From NCBI GenBank assembly GCA_033439265.1, contig JAVTVX010000002.1, positions 16,829,674 to 16,893,673 of the forward strand: a DNA stretch of 64,000 nucleotides. Reading direction: 5' to 3'. The notes beneath the pieces are model-generated. The model did no database searches. It was not told the origin of the DNA and saw nothing but the letters and a program-made list of their open reading frames with translations. Every line of letters starts with the position of its first letter. Positions within the stretch are counted from its first letter, which is position 1. The translations under genes were made by a program, and so were the position numbers. Positions 1 to 12,400 of the stretch are shown here, in pieces. Origin of the DNA: Dillenia suffruticosa (lineage: Eukaryota > Streptophyta > Magnoliopsida > Dilleniales > Dilleniaceae).

Positions 1-1369
1 ATTTTTTGCGGCTTAAGCTGTTCAACTCAACTGAGTGCACTGTAGGTATATATATATTTTTTGAAATATATTTGAAAAGTAATTTTGAATACCATACAAT
101 TATTTATGAACTTAAAGTCAACCCCTTTTGGTTTTTTATTTCTGAGAGTAATACTTTTTTGAAGTGGTTGTAATGAAGAAGAAGCAATCTCAAAACATGT
201 CATGTCCTGGAAGTTATAGGCGAGAAGCAAAGTCGTCACCATTGAATAGTCATGCAAGGTTTGGGGTTCTCTCTCCAAACCATGTCGGGCGTGACATTTT
301 TTTGACTTTGTCACAGTGTGTAGTCGAGAACCTAATAATTTTTTGAAATTCCAAATTTGGGAATCTTAATTTTAGTCCAGTAAAATTCTATCATTTCGTT
401 CCACACATATCTTAGTACTCCGTGGTGGACCACCGCCCACCTTGTGAAACCAAACACGCCTACTATTCCTTACAAGAAGACACCACCATCATGTAACGTG
501 ACAATCACCGGCCCTTATTTATTTTTGTTTGCGCTTACAGCCGGCATGACTACCATTAACGATTGCGCAAGTCACATAAAAGAGACATTCTTGACTGTGT
601 TTAACATGAGAATTAACTAACATTAGCATGCGGTACTCTGCACAAACCGAGTTTTGAACCAAAATTCTTCTGAGGAGGATATAAATAGAATGATTCAAAT
701 GGGTCTTCATACCGATCGACAGTCGGTTTAATGAGATAAGATATTAGATTTTTCAATCAAATTTCGAATTCAAAACTTAAAAATAGAAAAGACTATATTG
801 GACAGGGCCTCGTTCACGTTTAAATTTGATTAATCGGAACATGACTTCGGATAATGACAGTGGAAACAAAAAAGAAAGATGGGTCTCAATATAAATCGTG
901 GATTCATATAATTAGGATCAATTGGAACAGCCTCACCTAATCGGCCTCCTTTTGCTTGGTTCTTACTCAGGCCGCTTTATTAGATTATCCAGATAGGAAG
1001 TAGGAGCGCAAATGAAGGAAAATTCCAGAAAAGAATTCAGTTTGCTTAGGTTTTACATTAATTATTTAGTTAAGTGTGGGATTGAGGCCTTTAAAGTGTT
1101 GGGTTGGGAATCATTTCCAAACTACAACCAGTTATACCATCTCTAGGGCGATAATTTTAACCCAACTCTTGAACCTGTCCACTATTTTCATAGGTGATGT
1201 TTACGAACACGAGATCTATTTGTCATTATCTTGGTTAAAGATAATTTAACTTGTTCTGGTAAAATTTTTCCACATTTCTATTATCTTACATTACAAATAC
1301 TCAAGTCCGACAAAACCAAAAAATTCATTACATTTTCCCCCATTTACATATAACATTGCATACTATATA
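1..1369. other. intergenic, downstream of the XTH gene
   Basis: AT-rich DNA with no convincing gene; the short open frames have no recognisable domains. The part next to 1369 should hold the 3' UTR of the XTH gene. A SINE-like degenerate repeat lies at about 700-845 and is listed separately. Confidence 0.6.
700..845 (+). mobile_element. SINE-like dispersed repeat copy
   Basis: Shares with the copies near 8150-8345 and 54185-55060 the order GATAAGATATTA(G/A)ATTTT, an ATTTCGAATTCAA-type box-B-like stretch, AAAATAGAAAAG, and a GGGCCTCGTT...ATTTGATTAATCGG end. Degenerate. Confidence 0.45.
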
Positions 1370-4171
1370 TCACATATCAGATTGGTCACTAGAGTTAGGG
1401 CGATTCTTGCTGCTCCGCCTAGGGTGGCGGCGGACTGACTTGTCGAACTTCAACCTTCCGGTGTCCTTAAATCGCAATCTCTCCTCAGGATCAATGACAC
1501 ACTCCGGCGGTGGCACCGCGTAGCGGACTGTGTCATAACAACATGAGTAGTACATGTGCTTGAGGCGGAAGCTGCGCATGGCGGCACGACGCTCAGGCGA
1601 GATCTCGGCATACTGGGCCACCTCCGGAAGCGTGTCTTGTTTCGAGCATGCAGAGGAGGCGGTGGCATCAGGTACTTGGAGGATTGGGTCCACAGGACAA
1701 CCCTCCAGAGCCAAGTCCGTGTATTCGCATACAAAGGGAGAATACTTGTAATTGACTTTATATTTGCCTCCTGCGGTGGCCCAACTTGATGCATCCCATA
1801 TAGTGGCGTATAGGGACATTGGTTTTGATGGGAAGTCTCCTCCCATTGCCTCATTGCGTATCACTTCTCTTATTGGGACATCATCCACGTAAAATCTATG
1901 CAATGGTCCATGAAATTAAGAAACATTGTTTAGTGATGGCTAACATAGGACAACTTCATCTAATTATATAGATGGAAACAAAATGGTAAAAGGAGTGAAC
2001 TTTCAGTGATAGCTGTCATGGGACAAATTCACATCTAATTATAAAGAAGGACGATAGGAGGGATTAAAGCTTTTGAGACTCTTTTTCAATATTTCCAAGT
2101 TTTGTTGATGTTATGATTGTGAAAAATCATAACCCCTTTACAACTACTATGACCACAATGATCATGACAAATAGAACCCTTTCTTTTTTCATGACTTTCT
2201 CTTTGCATTTAAGTACGAAAAATCAAATTTACAGAATGTTAAAACTGTAGTTCATGGTATGTGCTTTGGCCGATGAGATTTTGTGAAAATGTGAAAAATT
2301 CAAGAACTGATGAAATAAGAAATAACCTTTTTAATCCATTGTTTAGTTGTAATGCATAACATTTGTGAATTAGTTAAAAAGGAGTAATGTTGTTGCTGTG
2401 GTTATTATTGATATTAATATTAATATTAATATTGTACGTGATGATCACAAATAATCGATATAAAATGATATTTTATAATTACAAAACAATAAGAAATTAA
2501 CAAAAAAATCAAGTCTCTTTACTAGCTATTACTTAGACAAAAGTGAACTTACCAAGCAATGATTTTCCCCCTAATTATGTAGGATATGTTAGCTTATTCA
2601 AAAATATATTTAAATATACTATTCCATAAAAAAATTATTATTTTAAAGTAATGCAAAATTGCATAAAATATGATTTTTGGTATAGTTGGAACAAAAAATT
2701 CAAGCGAAATACTTTGTATTTTGATTTGTATTCTTATTAAATCACATTAAGTTTAGTAAGTTAATAATAATGGAAAGTTAAGAAATATAAAATTTGATGA
2801 GAATTTTAAAATTTCATCATTTCTTACGTATCAACTATAATAACAAACTGAATTTTAATTTCAAATTTTGGAGTTGATCATTTAAAAGACCAATATAAGA
2901 GAAAATAAAAAGTAAAAAATAAGAAAACAAGAAAAATTTCAACTAATGAAAAAAATAATAAAATAAAATTTCATCATTTCTTACATATTAACTAAGTAAG
3001 ATAAAACTTATCACGTACCGACATGTATTAAATAAGAAAAAATTTCATTAATATTCATCAAATCTTGCATGCCAACACAATATAACTCATTAATATCAAT
3101 TTGTCAGTAATTAGAATTACTCTTGCTCATGCAGTTCTTAATTATCTCTACCCAAAATTGAAATACCATCTAACTTCAACCATCGAGGTTACTAATAATG
3201 ATACTCTCTCACTTTTCTAGTTTTGGGGTAAATTGAAGAAACCCATATAAAAATAGCATTTACCAAAGCTCTTGGCAATGGAGAAGACCGAAGAGGGACA
3301 AGAAAACAGCCCATGATTGATAAGCAAGGTTGTTTCTGGCCAGTTGGCAAAAACAAGAAACTATGGCTAATGAATGCTAAAAGTTTTATGAGTTTTCAGA
3401 ACCCCATCAGAGTATTTGATGTCAATGTCATAGGTAAGGTATATGGCAACCATCATTGTTAAAGTCTGTTGAAATCATGCAAAACTATTCAATGTGAGAG
3501 AGATCTCCCCTCATTCAATGCATGAAGATTGTTGAAAGCTACTCAATTGTAACTTAAAAAAAAAAAATGAATGCTCCTCCCCATGCTTCATTAAAGCTTC
3601 AATTAATTGAATTTTGTTTACTTTCGTGAATTATAATCCCTACCCCCCAGGTTATCCCTATTAATGAGCTTTTATTCATTACAAATTTACGGTAAATTTT
3701 TTTTATATATATAATCAAATAGTATTTAAATTTATATTTTGATAAAATTAATTCAAACATTATCGAATTCAATTTAAAAAATAATTTTCTTCACATAATA
3801 TTTTCTATTCTCGAACCCGATGGTAAAGAGCTATATTGGTGGAATCAAATCCCTTGAACTTACATTAATAACTTTGTCAATTGTGAAAATCACTAATTAT
3901 CGAAGCTTACTCATCTAAATGCTTTGAGGCTAAGAATCTGTTGATAAAAGATTTAAGTTTGCTGTTCAATTTTGACTAATAAAATTGGTATATATATATA
4001 TATCAAAGATTAATGAAGAAAAATTGAAAAGGTCAATTGAGTTGTCCTAAGAAACAAAATTTTACCCGACAATTCGCATGGGCCATCAATTAAGGACCCC
4101 AACCAAAAAGATTGACCTCAAACATTGTACTTTCTCTCAAAAACTTCAAAACCGTGTCGTTTGTTCTAATC

Positions 4172-4207
<36 letters not shown>

Positions 4208-4734
4208 CACGATTTAATTACACTCCATGAAAAAATTAAAATTTAATGGGAAGAATAAGGGAAAAATTCATACTCACATGATTTTGTTGCCAGTCCAAAG
4301 AATGCTATAGCGATGAAATTCCTTGGAAGGATCGAACCACAAAGAATATCTCTCTTCTCTTCCTCGACTTGTGCTTCCATTTCCGTATATATTCGTCTGA
4401 AACCTCCATGGCTTCCCCGGAATATTCCCTAAGAACTCTATATCCAACTCGTCGTGATTCTTCGGATACACATCCGCATTTGACGTCTATGTAATAATTA
4501 TTTGTTAAAGAAAAAAAATTATTAATAACAAAGAAAAATATAAAAGGAATTAAAAAAAAAAAAAAAAAACCTTACATAAAGGGCGACAACGATGCCTGCG
4601 GTGTGATATCCAGGCAACTTAACTTTTGAACTGAAGAATCCATGATCGTAGTAATTTGACGAGATAAAACCAGCACCTATAATTCCCCACCCCCAGAAAA
4701 TATTTTTTTTTTAAAAAAACCCGTGAATTGGATT

Positions 4735-4783
<49 letters not shown>

Positions 4784-4986
4784 CCGGAGTAGGGATTAAG
4801 GTGCAGCTGAACGTTATTACCATCATCTAATTTGTAGATGTTGAAGTCACCGAAGAGAGGGATGTAGCCTTCATCGAATGAAATGGTGGTTAGATTTTGG
4901 AAGTAATTAGCTGCTCCATAGGCGGTGGCGGCGATGAAGGTGATGAAGATGAGAAATACGAGATGGAGAGAGAAAGGCGTTAACAT
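1370..4986 (-). CDS. XTH30: xyloglucan endotransglucosylase/hydrolase, group III (XTH30-like)
   Basis: Apoplastic GH16 enzyme that cuts and religates or hydrolyses xyloglucan in the cell wall. Exons on the minus strand: 4986-4785, 4676-4576, 4486-4278 and 1895-1370; all junctions are GT/AG and the phases add up to 345 residues, normal for the family. Start: the ATG at 4984-4986 opens a hydrophobic signal peptide (residues 1 to about 23); an in-frame upstream ATG would only add a Lys-rich stretch. The catalytic motif HDELDIEFLG is at residues 112-121, with Glu114 as nucleophile and Glu118 as acid/base. The sequon Asn-Gly-Ser at residues 137-139 sits about 15 residues after the motif, as known for the XTH27-30 group. 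The last exon carries the Cys-containing XET C-terminal domain and a basic Arg/Ser-rich tail. TSNADVYPK before the motif and GREERY after it favour XTH30 over XTH27/28. Intron 3 is long (2.4 kb). Symbol given by similarity and by the syntenic neighbours. Confidence 0.93.
4176..4205. repeat. (CT)n microsatellite in XTH intron 3
   Basis: About 15 CT units, 70 bp from the exon 3 donor of the XTH gene. Confidence 0.95.
4745..4780. repeat. (GA)n microsatellite beside the XTH intron 1 donor
   Basis: About 18 GA units. Read on the gene's strand it is a (CT)n tract that begins a few bases after the intron 1 donor at 4784 and fills a third of this 108-bp intron. Confidence 0.95.
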
Positions 4987-5134
4987 TTTAGACAGAGAAT
5001 AAACTTTCCCCTTAATTTTCTCTCTCTTCTTCTCTTTCTTGGTCTGCAAGTCGTTTTCCTTTTTATTATTATTATTATTCTTTTTTTCTTCAATTTTGCT
5101 AGATGTAATGTATGTTTAACGGATGATAATGACT

Positions 5135-5165
<31 letters not shown>

Positions 5166-5171
5166 AGAGAG
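5135..5171. repeat. (GA)n tract upstream of the XTH start codon
   Basis: GA dinucleotides interrupted once by GCGC, 150-185 bp upstream of the XTH ATG. On the gene's strand it is a CT-rich tract, common in plant 5' UTRs and core promoters. Confidence 0.9.
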
Positions 5172-8149
5172 ATGGACAGAGGCAGGTCTGTTTTATTCCG
5201 GTTTCGATTATTCTTATTTACGAGACTAACCTCGTTCTTTTGTAAATTTATGGGACCGCCACTCAACTTTCAACATTTTAAACTTTAATTTTTAATTTTC
5301 TTGCACCTTCTCTGTCACTTGACAACAACTGCTATTCTCCAGAGATTTTCTTATAAAATCATAGGAGGCTAACTTTAAGTTTTAAACCAGCTTGGATAAT
5401 ATGGAGTTATTCTTTGACTAACAATAATTCCTTTTTTAAGGAAAATATATTTTTTAATATTAAACAAATAAGAGAAAAATTTAAATAATGATTCTTTTTT
5501 TGTGCATTGATCTATATTATAAGATCGGTAGTTGTTGGATGGTGGTTCATTTGACATTCCGTTAATTACAATTCAATGAACATCCGATAAATTTTATTTT
5601 TTATAATATCAAAATGATAAAATAATCGATAATTATGAGATGAATTCGATAGTTACCGGTTGTTTTCTATCATTATTCTTTACAAAAGTACTAAAAAACT
5701 ACCATTCTCAGTTACTATTCTCGATTTGAGTCAAAAAGAAATTTTGAAAAATCAACCGATCAAAGGCTGCGATTTGATTTTGAAAAATGATACGCTTCTT
5801 CTAAAATGAATGGTCTTGGTCTTTGTTATGGAATTCCTTTTTTTTTTTTTTTCCCAAGTTCTTTTGCCCACCTCTACATCAATCATCGGGCTTTCCTTCC
5901 AAAACCGAGAGAGAGCAAGAGAGGACTTGGTCATGTGAAACTTGTAACTGAACACTTGAAGTGATCAACCACTGGCCCCTTTTCTAGAACCAAACCTTAA
6001 TTTACAGGAATTAAGTTCGCGGAAGTCGCGTAATTTCCCATCCCCATCTGTGTCTTTGCAAATGTAATTTTTTTTTAAATGTATTATTTTTCATTGATCG
6101 ATATCTGGTTTATATCTGACTAATTTGATTTGAATATTTTAAAATCTTTCATGGAAAGGTTAATTTTTTTAAATCTTATTTATTTATTTTTATAACTCGA
6201 ATTTAAAATCTATAATTAAGAGAGTATAGTATCCGATAATTATATCTACGAGGGTTTGGTGTCTTTGCAAACGTAGTTTGTTGCAATAGTCACGTGCGCG
6301 TGCAAGCTGTTCCACGGGCCCTTGCTACGATGACTATTTCTTTGACTAATATTGTTTGGTGTGGTAATTATCCTGTAATATTTCAATTAAATTTATTGTA
6401 AAATTACATAAAAATTCCAATTTAACCAATAGGAAATATGTGTTTTTCAAAATAATATCCAAATTTTAATTTAAAAATTACATTATAGGTTTTTTGAATC
6501 TACTTGTAAATTGTAAATTCTTTTGATCTATTTCTTGGTACTTACCTAAAAGAAAATGGTTGAAACTTTTTCCATTATATGAAAAACGAAAATTTTATTG
6601 TAGAACTCTTTTAAGAAAAAAAAAATCTTTTACCACAATTAAATTTTTAGAAAATAACTTTTCTTTTTTTTAATTATTTGACTATTAAAAGAAATTGAAA
6701 ATGTTTACACACGTGTGCGTAATTTTGAGATACTCTGGCGAAAGATTTTTTATTAATATTTTTTGGTGAGTAGAAAAATGAAGTGAAATTACTAATATGT
6801 ATCTTAGGAAAATATTTTTTCTAAACATCATTATTAGCAGTCAAATGTTGTAATAAACAGTGAATTAAATTCTAAGAGAGGTATCACGTTACTGACTTTA
6901 TAAGTCAAAAAAATAAAAATATTTCTTTTGCAGGGGAGAAGGGTAGAAAAGTAAATAGAGGGGAGAAGAGAGGGTAAATGAAGCAGGTTGATTTTCCACG
7001 GTACGACAAATGGTGCGGTTGTTGATAGACGGCGTTTGTACACTGACCGCGTCCCCCGTACCGTTATTTTCCACGGTAAGAGAAATGATTTTTTTTTTTT
7101 TTTTGTTTACAATGAGATCCAATGAAAAAAAGAGAATCGAAGTCGGGAGATTTTACCACTTAAACTGTCTTTTATGAACAAACGATTACTTTTCTTTTCC
7201 CAGTAAAACCTTACTCCTTAAAGTATAATCGCTATTTAAATTGAGATTAAATATCACTTTAATTTGTTTATATAATTAAATATATTCAAAAATTAACTCT
7301 ATTTATTCAATCAGTAGAAGGAATTAAAGTTTAAATATGTTCTTTTTTTCTTCTTACTTTATTTTTAAAAGATAATATATATATATAAATTAAATTTAGA
7401 AACAAATCCCTGCCGTCCATTTCACTCTACTTCTTTGCTATTTTAATTATTTTATTTTAAAATTTTTAACATAATAATAGAAAATTATCATTTAAATTTT
7501 GAATTTAAAAAAATTAGCAATCTTGATATCAATTTAACATGAAATAGATACATTTATCTTTTAAGCGGATTCCTAAATTTAATTCTTAATAATTATATCC
7601 GTGTAGATTATAATTTGTGTATGTATTTGATGAATATAATCATTCAACGATTCAATATAATCGAGAATACATATTCAAAAAATAAAAATAGCGACCGAAT
7701 TTTTCTTAATTTATAAGGAAAAAAAAAACCAAAAGATTTGTTCCCAAAAGGTTCTCTCTCAGAATTTTTTGTTTGAACCTAAGGGGAAAAGAAGTTTCCT
7801 TTTGTGAATACTAAGTTCAAGTGTCATTAAATAAATGGTGTTTTACATTACATGTTCTAAAACATCATCATTTGCACCTGCCTGGGATCCTAAAGTTCAA
7901 ATTTAAAATAAGGTCGCATGTGGACATTATTGGCATTGAACGGTTTGAAAATACTAATCATATCCTTTTGTGCTAATAATTTCATGAATGAAATACAATT
8001 CCAATTTTTTTTCTTTTTTTTTTTCTCTGAAATCCTCTGGCTACTCAGATCGAAAGAACAAACTTAAAACACAACTTATAATTTTCATTTTCGTTAACTT
8101 GATGTAAACATTAAACCAATTTTAAGTCATATGAATTGGTTTTAGTTAA

Positions 8150-8345
8150 GAGTGGTCCGACGATACCCGATCACCGATGAGTTGAAACGTAGTGACCAAA
8201 CTAACAAATAGTCAGTATAGTGGAATAAGATATTAAATTTTTTAATTAAATTTTTGATTCGTAACTTGAGAATAGAAAAGTTTATGTTGAGAACCACCTT
8301 TAAATAAAGTTCTCACAAACGTTTGAATCGAATTAATTAGAGTAA
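8150..8345 (+). mobile_element. SINE-like dispersed repeat copy
   Basis: Same element order as the copy at 700-845: GGAATAAGATATTAAATTTT, a GATTCG box-B-like core, GAGAATAGAAAAG, then TTTGAATCGAATTAATTAGAG at the end. Confidence 0.45.
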
Positions 8346-8768
8346 AAATCTGGATATCGGCAATGGTGGGAAAAGAAAAAAATAATGGTGCCCGAGTCTT
8401 CATGCAACCTCGTATCAATATTTGAAAACAGAGTAATAGGATCATCGTTTCATAAAGTAAAACAACGTTTTAACTTTTACTATAATAGGCAATATTTGTT
8501 AAATTGTTTGCTGGATTAACCATGTGGTTGAACTTTTGATACATCAGTTGTATAATCATTAGCCTTATACCAGAGGACATTATTTACAACATTATAAAAT
8601 GTGAACGCTTAGCCGATGCCATCGCCAACCCGCCATGACCTAATTGTCGCAACCTCAGAAATCAATAATGCACTACAAAAGGACATGCAGCTTCTTCAGT
8701 TTGCTCATCTTTCATATTTTCTTCTAAATTATCCCTAAAAATTTTTTCATTAAAACCTTTTGAGATAT

Positions 8769-8770
<2 letters not shown>

Positions 8771-8845
<75 letters not shown>
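8771..8845. repeat. (GA)37 microsatellite
   Basis: The longest pure dinucleotide tract in the window, 75 bp. It lies between the XTH promoter and the DUF760 3' end and should be highly polymorphic. Confidence 0.97.
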
Positions 8846-8851
<6 letters not shown>

Positions 8852-9413
8852 TGACATAAGACAGCTAAGGTTGTCGCATTGTCCATTGCAATCCTACAAT
8901 GAAAATGACCCAAAAACAGCAGTGCTGATTCATGCAACAAATTTCTGGCACAAAGGAATCAACATTATTAAATCTCAGCCTTCATCTTCCACAATGCTTC
9001 CCTCCACAAAAATTTAAAACACATCATCCGTGATAGGCTAGAATTACAGTTCGAGTGATACAAACAAACGCACCTAAGAAAACAGCTTTAAATGATTCTT
9101 CTGACTGCTGATCACATATATCGATACCCTATGGTCTACTACAGATTCATTAGTGTCATTACAACATTATGTGCCTAGGTCATTTTCTACATGTACATTG
9201 GAAACCCACAAAAAGTTCTGTATGGAAACGATGATTATAACTGCATCTCAGTTACAACTTGATTAGCAAAATACATTCGCACTTACCATTTTTATAAAAT
9301 GCACATGTATTGACCAAAACAAGATTTTATCTTACACCAACACGGACCGTACCAGGTTTGAGCACAAGGTCTTCTGTTATATGTTCAATGTACATGGCTT
9401 GTTTGGAGAGAAC

Positions 9414-12400
9414 TCAGCTTTTAACAAAATGGTATTTAGATTCAACATATCCTTCTGCATCCCACAAGAATGATCCAAATGCAACAGCTTCCAATACTAG
9501 CATTGTGAGTCCTGAGAAAGTGATTCCGATTATTTCATCATTAGATATGTTTAGTGAACCATCATCGGCAATCCTGACGTCAGGCCTGCCAAAGAGTGCC
9601 TGTGTCTGCTTTTCGACTAAAGAAATAGCTTCCTTGGATCTCATGGTTGCATATCTTTGAAGTGTCTCTGCATCCAAGTACATGACATAAGATCTTAGCC
9701 TATACCTTTTACCATCACTGGACCCCAATAAGCCTTCTCCATCAGGATAATCACCATCATCTGGTGGAATCCGAATTAATGAATCCGGATCCCACAGTGG
9801 GTTTAGAAGTGATGGATCTTCATATCTAACCTTGTTCTCAATAAAACCTTCAGGAAGTGTTTTCATGCTTCTCTCAAGCTGAAATCTTTGATCAACTCTC
9901 CTAAGGAAATAGCCGTACATTATAGAAGCAGCATATAGCTTTCCAAGTTTCAATTTGCTGATCTGCACAATAGTATCAAGGGGGCCCACATTTCGCTCCC
10001 CTAAAACAAGAGATAAGTGGCTTTGTATCATTTCAAATGCCTCAGTAGAGTGGACAGATTCCAATTTCTGCTCTTGATTTGGCCAGAAATCTACTCTCCC
10101 CGTAGGATCTGATGAAGCTGATATCTTTGGGATCATTGTGATATTATGATCTAGAAATTTCTGCACAATCACAACATAGATTATCTCCTCCAATGTCTTT
10201 TGCTTTTCTTTCTCTTTGATTTCAGCTATTCTCCTGCAAAACAGCCCCACATACAATAACTCATTGTAGTAGCAGCATTGAAATCAAATCATCAGAACTA
10301 ACAAGATAGCAAAGCTCACTTCTCAACAACAAACCTACAAAACAGTCGACAGCGGTAAGGTCCATCATGTGGTTGCACATTTTTATAGACATGACAGAGT
10401 AGATCATACTGAAGATAATAAGCAACTTCAATAGCTTGGATTGGATATTAGCATTTTGATATGCACCTGCTTACCCTGTGGATGCAGAAGCATGCAGAAC
10501 TACTATTTTGTTGTTGTGACTCAACTTTAATGGTCAGCGTCAGCAAAAGCATTTTATTAGAATAACCTATATCACAATCAAAGTGAACTTTGAATGGAAA
10601 ATTTTCAAACAACTACAGAATTTATGCGAAACCTCTCACATTATCCAAACAACAAAGGAAAACTTCGAGGACTATATCATAGGCATAACCTAATTAACTA
10701 ACACATAGACCTACTGATATCTATCCATTTCTTCTAATCTTTTCCTCAAATGTCATCCATACACTTAAAACAGGTTGCTGTCATCTTTGTGAATATTTGT
10801 TATTAAAGATATGCTACTTAGATTATTTCAGGCAGTAACAGACAATAGGAATTGGAATGAAAACCTTGGGTGAGCACATGGTACATAGAGCGGAGCCATA
10901 TCCATGCAAGAGAAGGCACTAGTCTAAGATAAAATCCAAAGGAGAGCCCACCCTTTCTCTTCAGACCTTGTAAGAAAGCTAAGATAAAAAAGAACAAGTT
11001 ACAAAGGTTCACATCAAGAAGGACTTCATAGTTGCCTCAAAATTTCCTATCACAAGTCCTCATGTAAACCAACTAAAACAGAAAGCAACCGTCCTCCAAG
11101 AATCAATACCTCATTTTTTATTAGCGACAGGCTTTTTATGTCTTATTGTAAGAGTACCTCATAGTATCACTGTGGCTGTGGCAAATAAAACCAACATAAA
11201 AAGACATCCTTCCCTACATACATGCCACCCTCCATACTCAAGGACTTGAGCACAACCAGATTCATCACATTCGATGAGATTGACTACTGTTTGAGGTATC
11301 CAGCATGCAAAAAGTACAGCTAAGGGAACTGAAGAGTCTTGCACAAATTTTAGTTCATATTTCTTACCATTATAATCAGGCAGGCCATCTTCATTTTATC
11401 AATGGACCCCCAACTGTACCCCAAAAACCATCATTCTTCTGCTCCTCTCCCAATTTCTAATTTCTAAGAATCAGTATGCATGCTCATTCTAGAACCATAA
11501 ATGATGACAGAAAGACCTACCAATCACTATTCAAACTTTCATTTGGACATTAAGCTTGTATGTGCTTGAGATTACCTGTAGAGGAGATCTTGAACTGAAG
11601 GTGAAGTTTCTGCTTGCTGGGCATCCCTCTCAGTCTGAAGATTCTCAAGCTGCTGATCAACTGCTGCAGGGAGAAGATGTGGATGGGTCTGGAGTATTTG
11701 TTCCAAAAACTGCCCAATAGGGGATTCAAATTGAAGAGGAGCAAATTGCACTATATTATCACCAGAATTTCCTGATGCTCGGACTGCAAAACTTTTAAGT
11801 CGGTGGCTAGTCAAGTTGGATCCAAGTTTAGGAATGCAAAGTGCAGGACAGCCCTAGAAAAGTAAAAAGATTAACAGAGTCAAATAACAAGGTCCATGGC
11901 AGAGCAAAACAACATTGGAGAGAGGTTGTGTACAACTCAAAAGAAAATTGCCAGTTATTTCTCTCCCATTAAGAAAGGGGATTCCAAAATTCTTCGTAAA
12001 CTACCTCTCAAGTTCAATATACTAAAAGCTGACAAAGAACACTCAGTCGAAACTGGTATTAGAGGTTCAAGAAAGATTAAATAGCAAGAAATTCAAAGAA
12101 AGATGAAATAGCAAATATCTAATAAGGATATCTATCTTCCAAGGTTGAACAAATTTAAAGAAGTAATATCATTGATGAGAGGTTGTGTACAACTCAGAAA
12201 GAAATTATTGGTTGTTTCTCTCCTATTAAGAAAGGGGATTCCAAAATTCTTTGTAAACTACCCCTCAGGCAGAATATGTGCATCATAGGCAAGTTTCAAA
12301 GATCAAACTAAGAACAAAGAATGCATCAATGATCTAGCATCAAAAGGCAAATACAAAATAATTAACTTAATTAATTTCTCCTTTTATCCTATATCTGTCG

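Larger units (their letters stand above)
4987..9413. other. intergenic: XTH promoter side and DUF760 3' side
   Basis: No gene seen. The XTH 5' UTR and promoter lie at the low end, with a (GA)n tract at 5135-5171 that is probably near the transcription start. CACGTG hexamers occur at 6291-6296 and 6711-6716, 1.3-1.7 kb upstream of the XTH start codon. The rest is AT-rich with A/T runs, a SINE-like copy at about 8150-8345 and a long (GA)n tract at 8771-8845. The end next to 9413 should hold the DUF760 3' UTR. Confidence 0.6.

Noticed and set aside
8662..8940. 92-codon minus-strand frame with a long Ser-Leu run
   Set aside because: The run is only the translation of the (GA)37 microsatellite, and the rest has no domain or gene signals.
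9310..9660. 116-codon plus-strand frame
   Set aside because: Antisense shadow of DUF760 exon 3, which has the recognisable protein.
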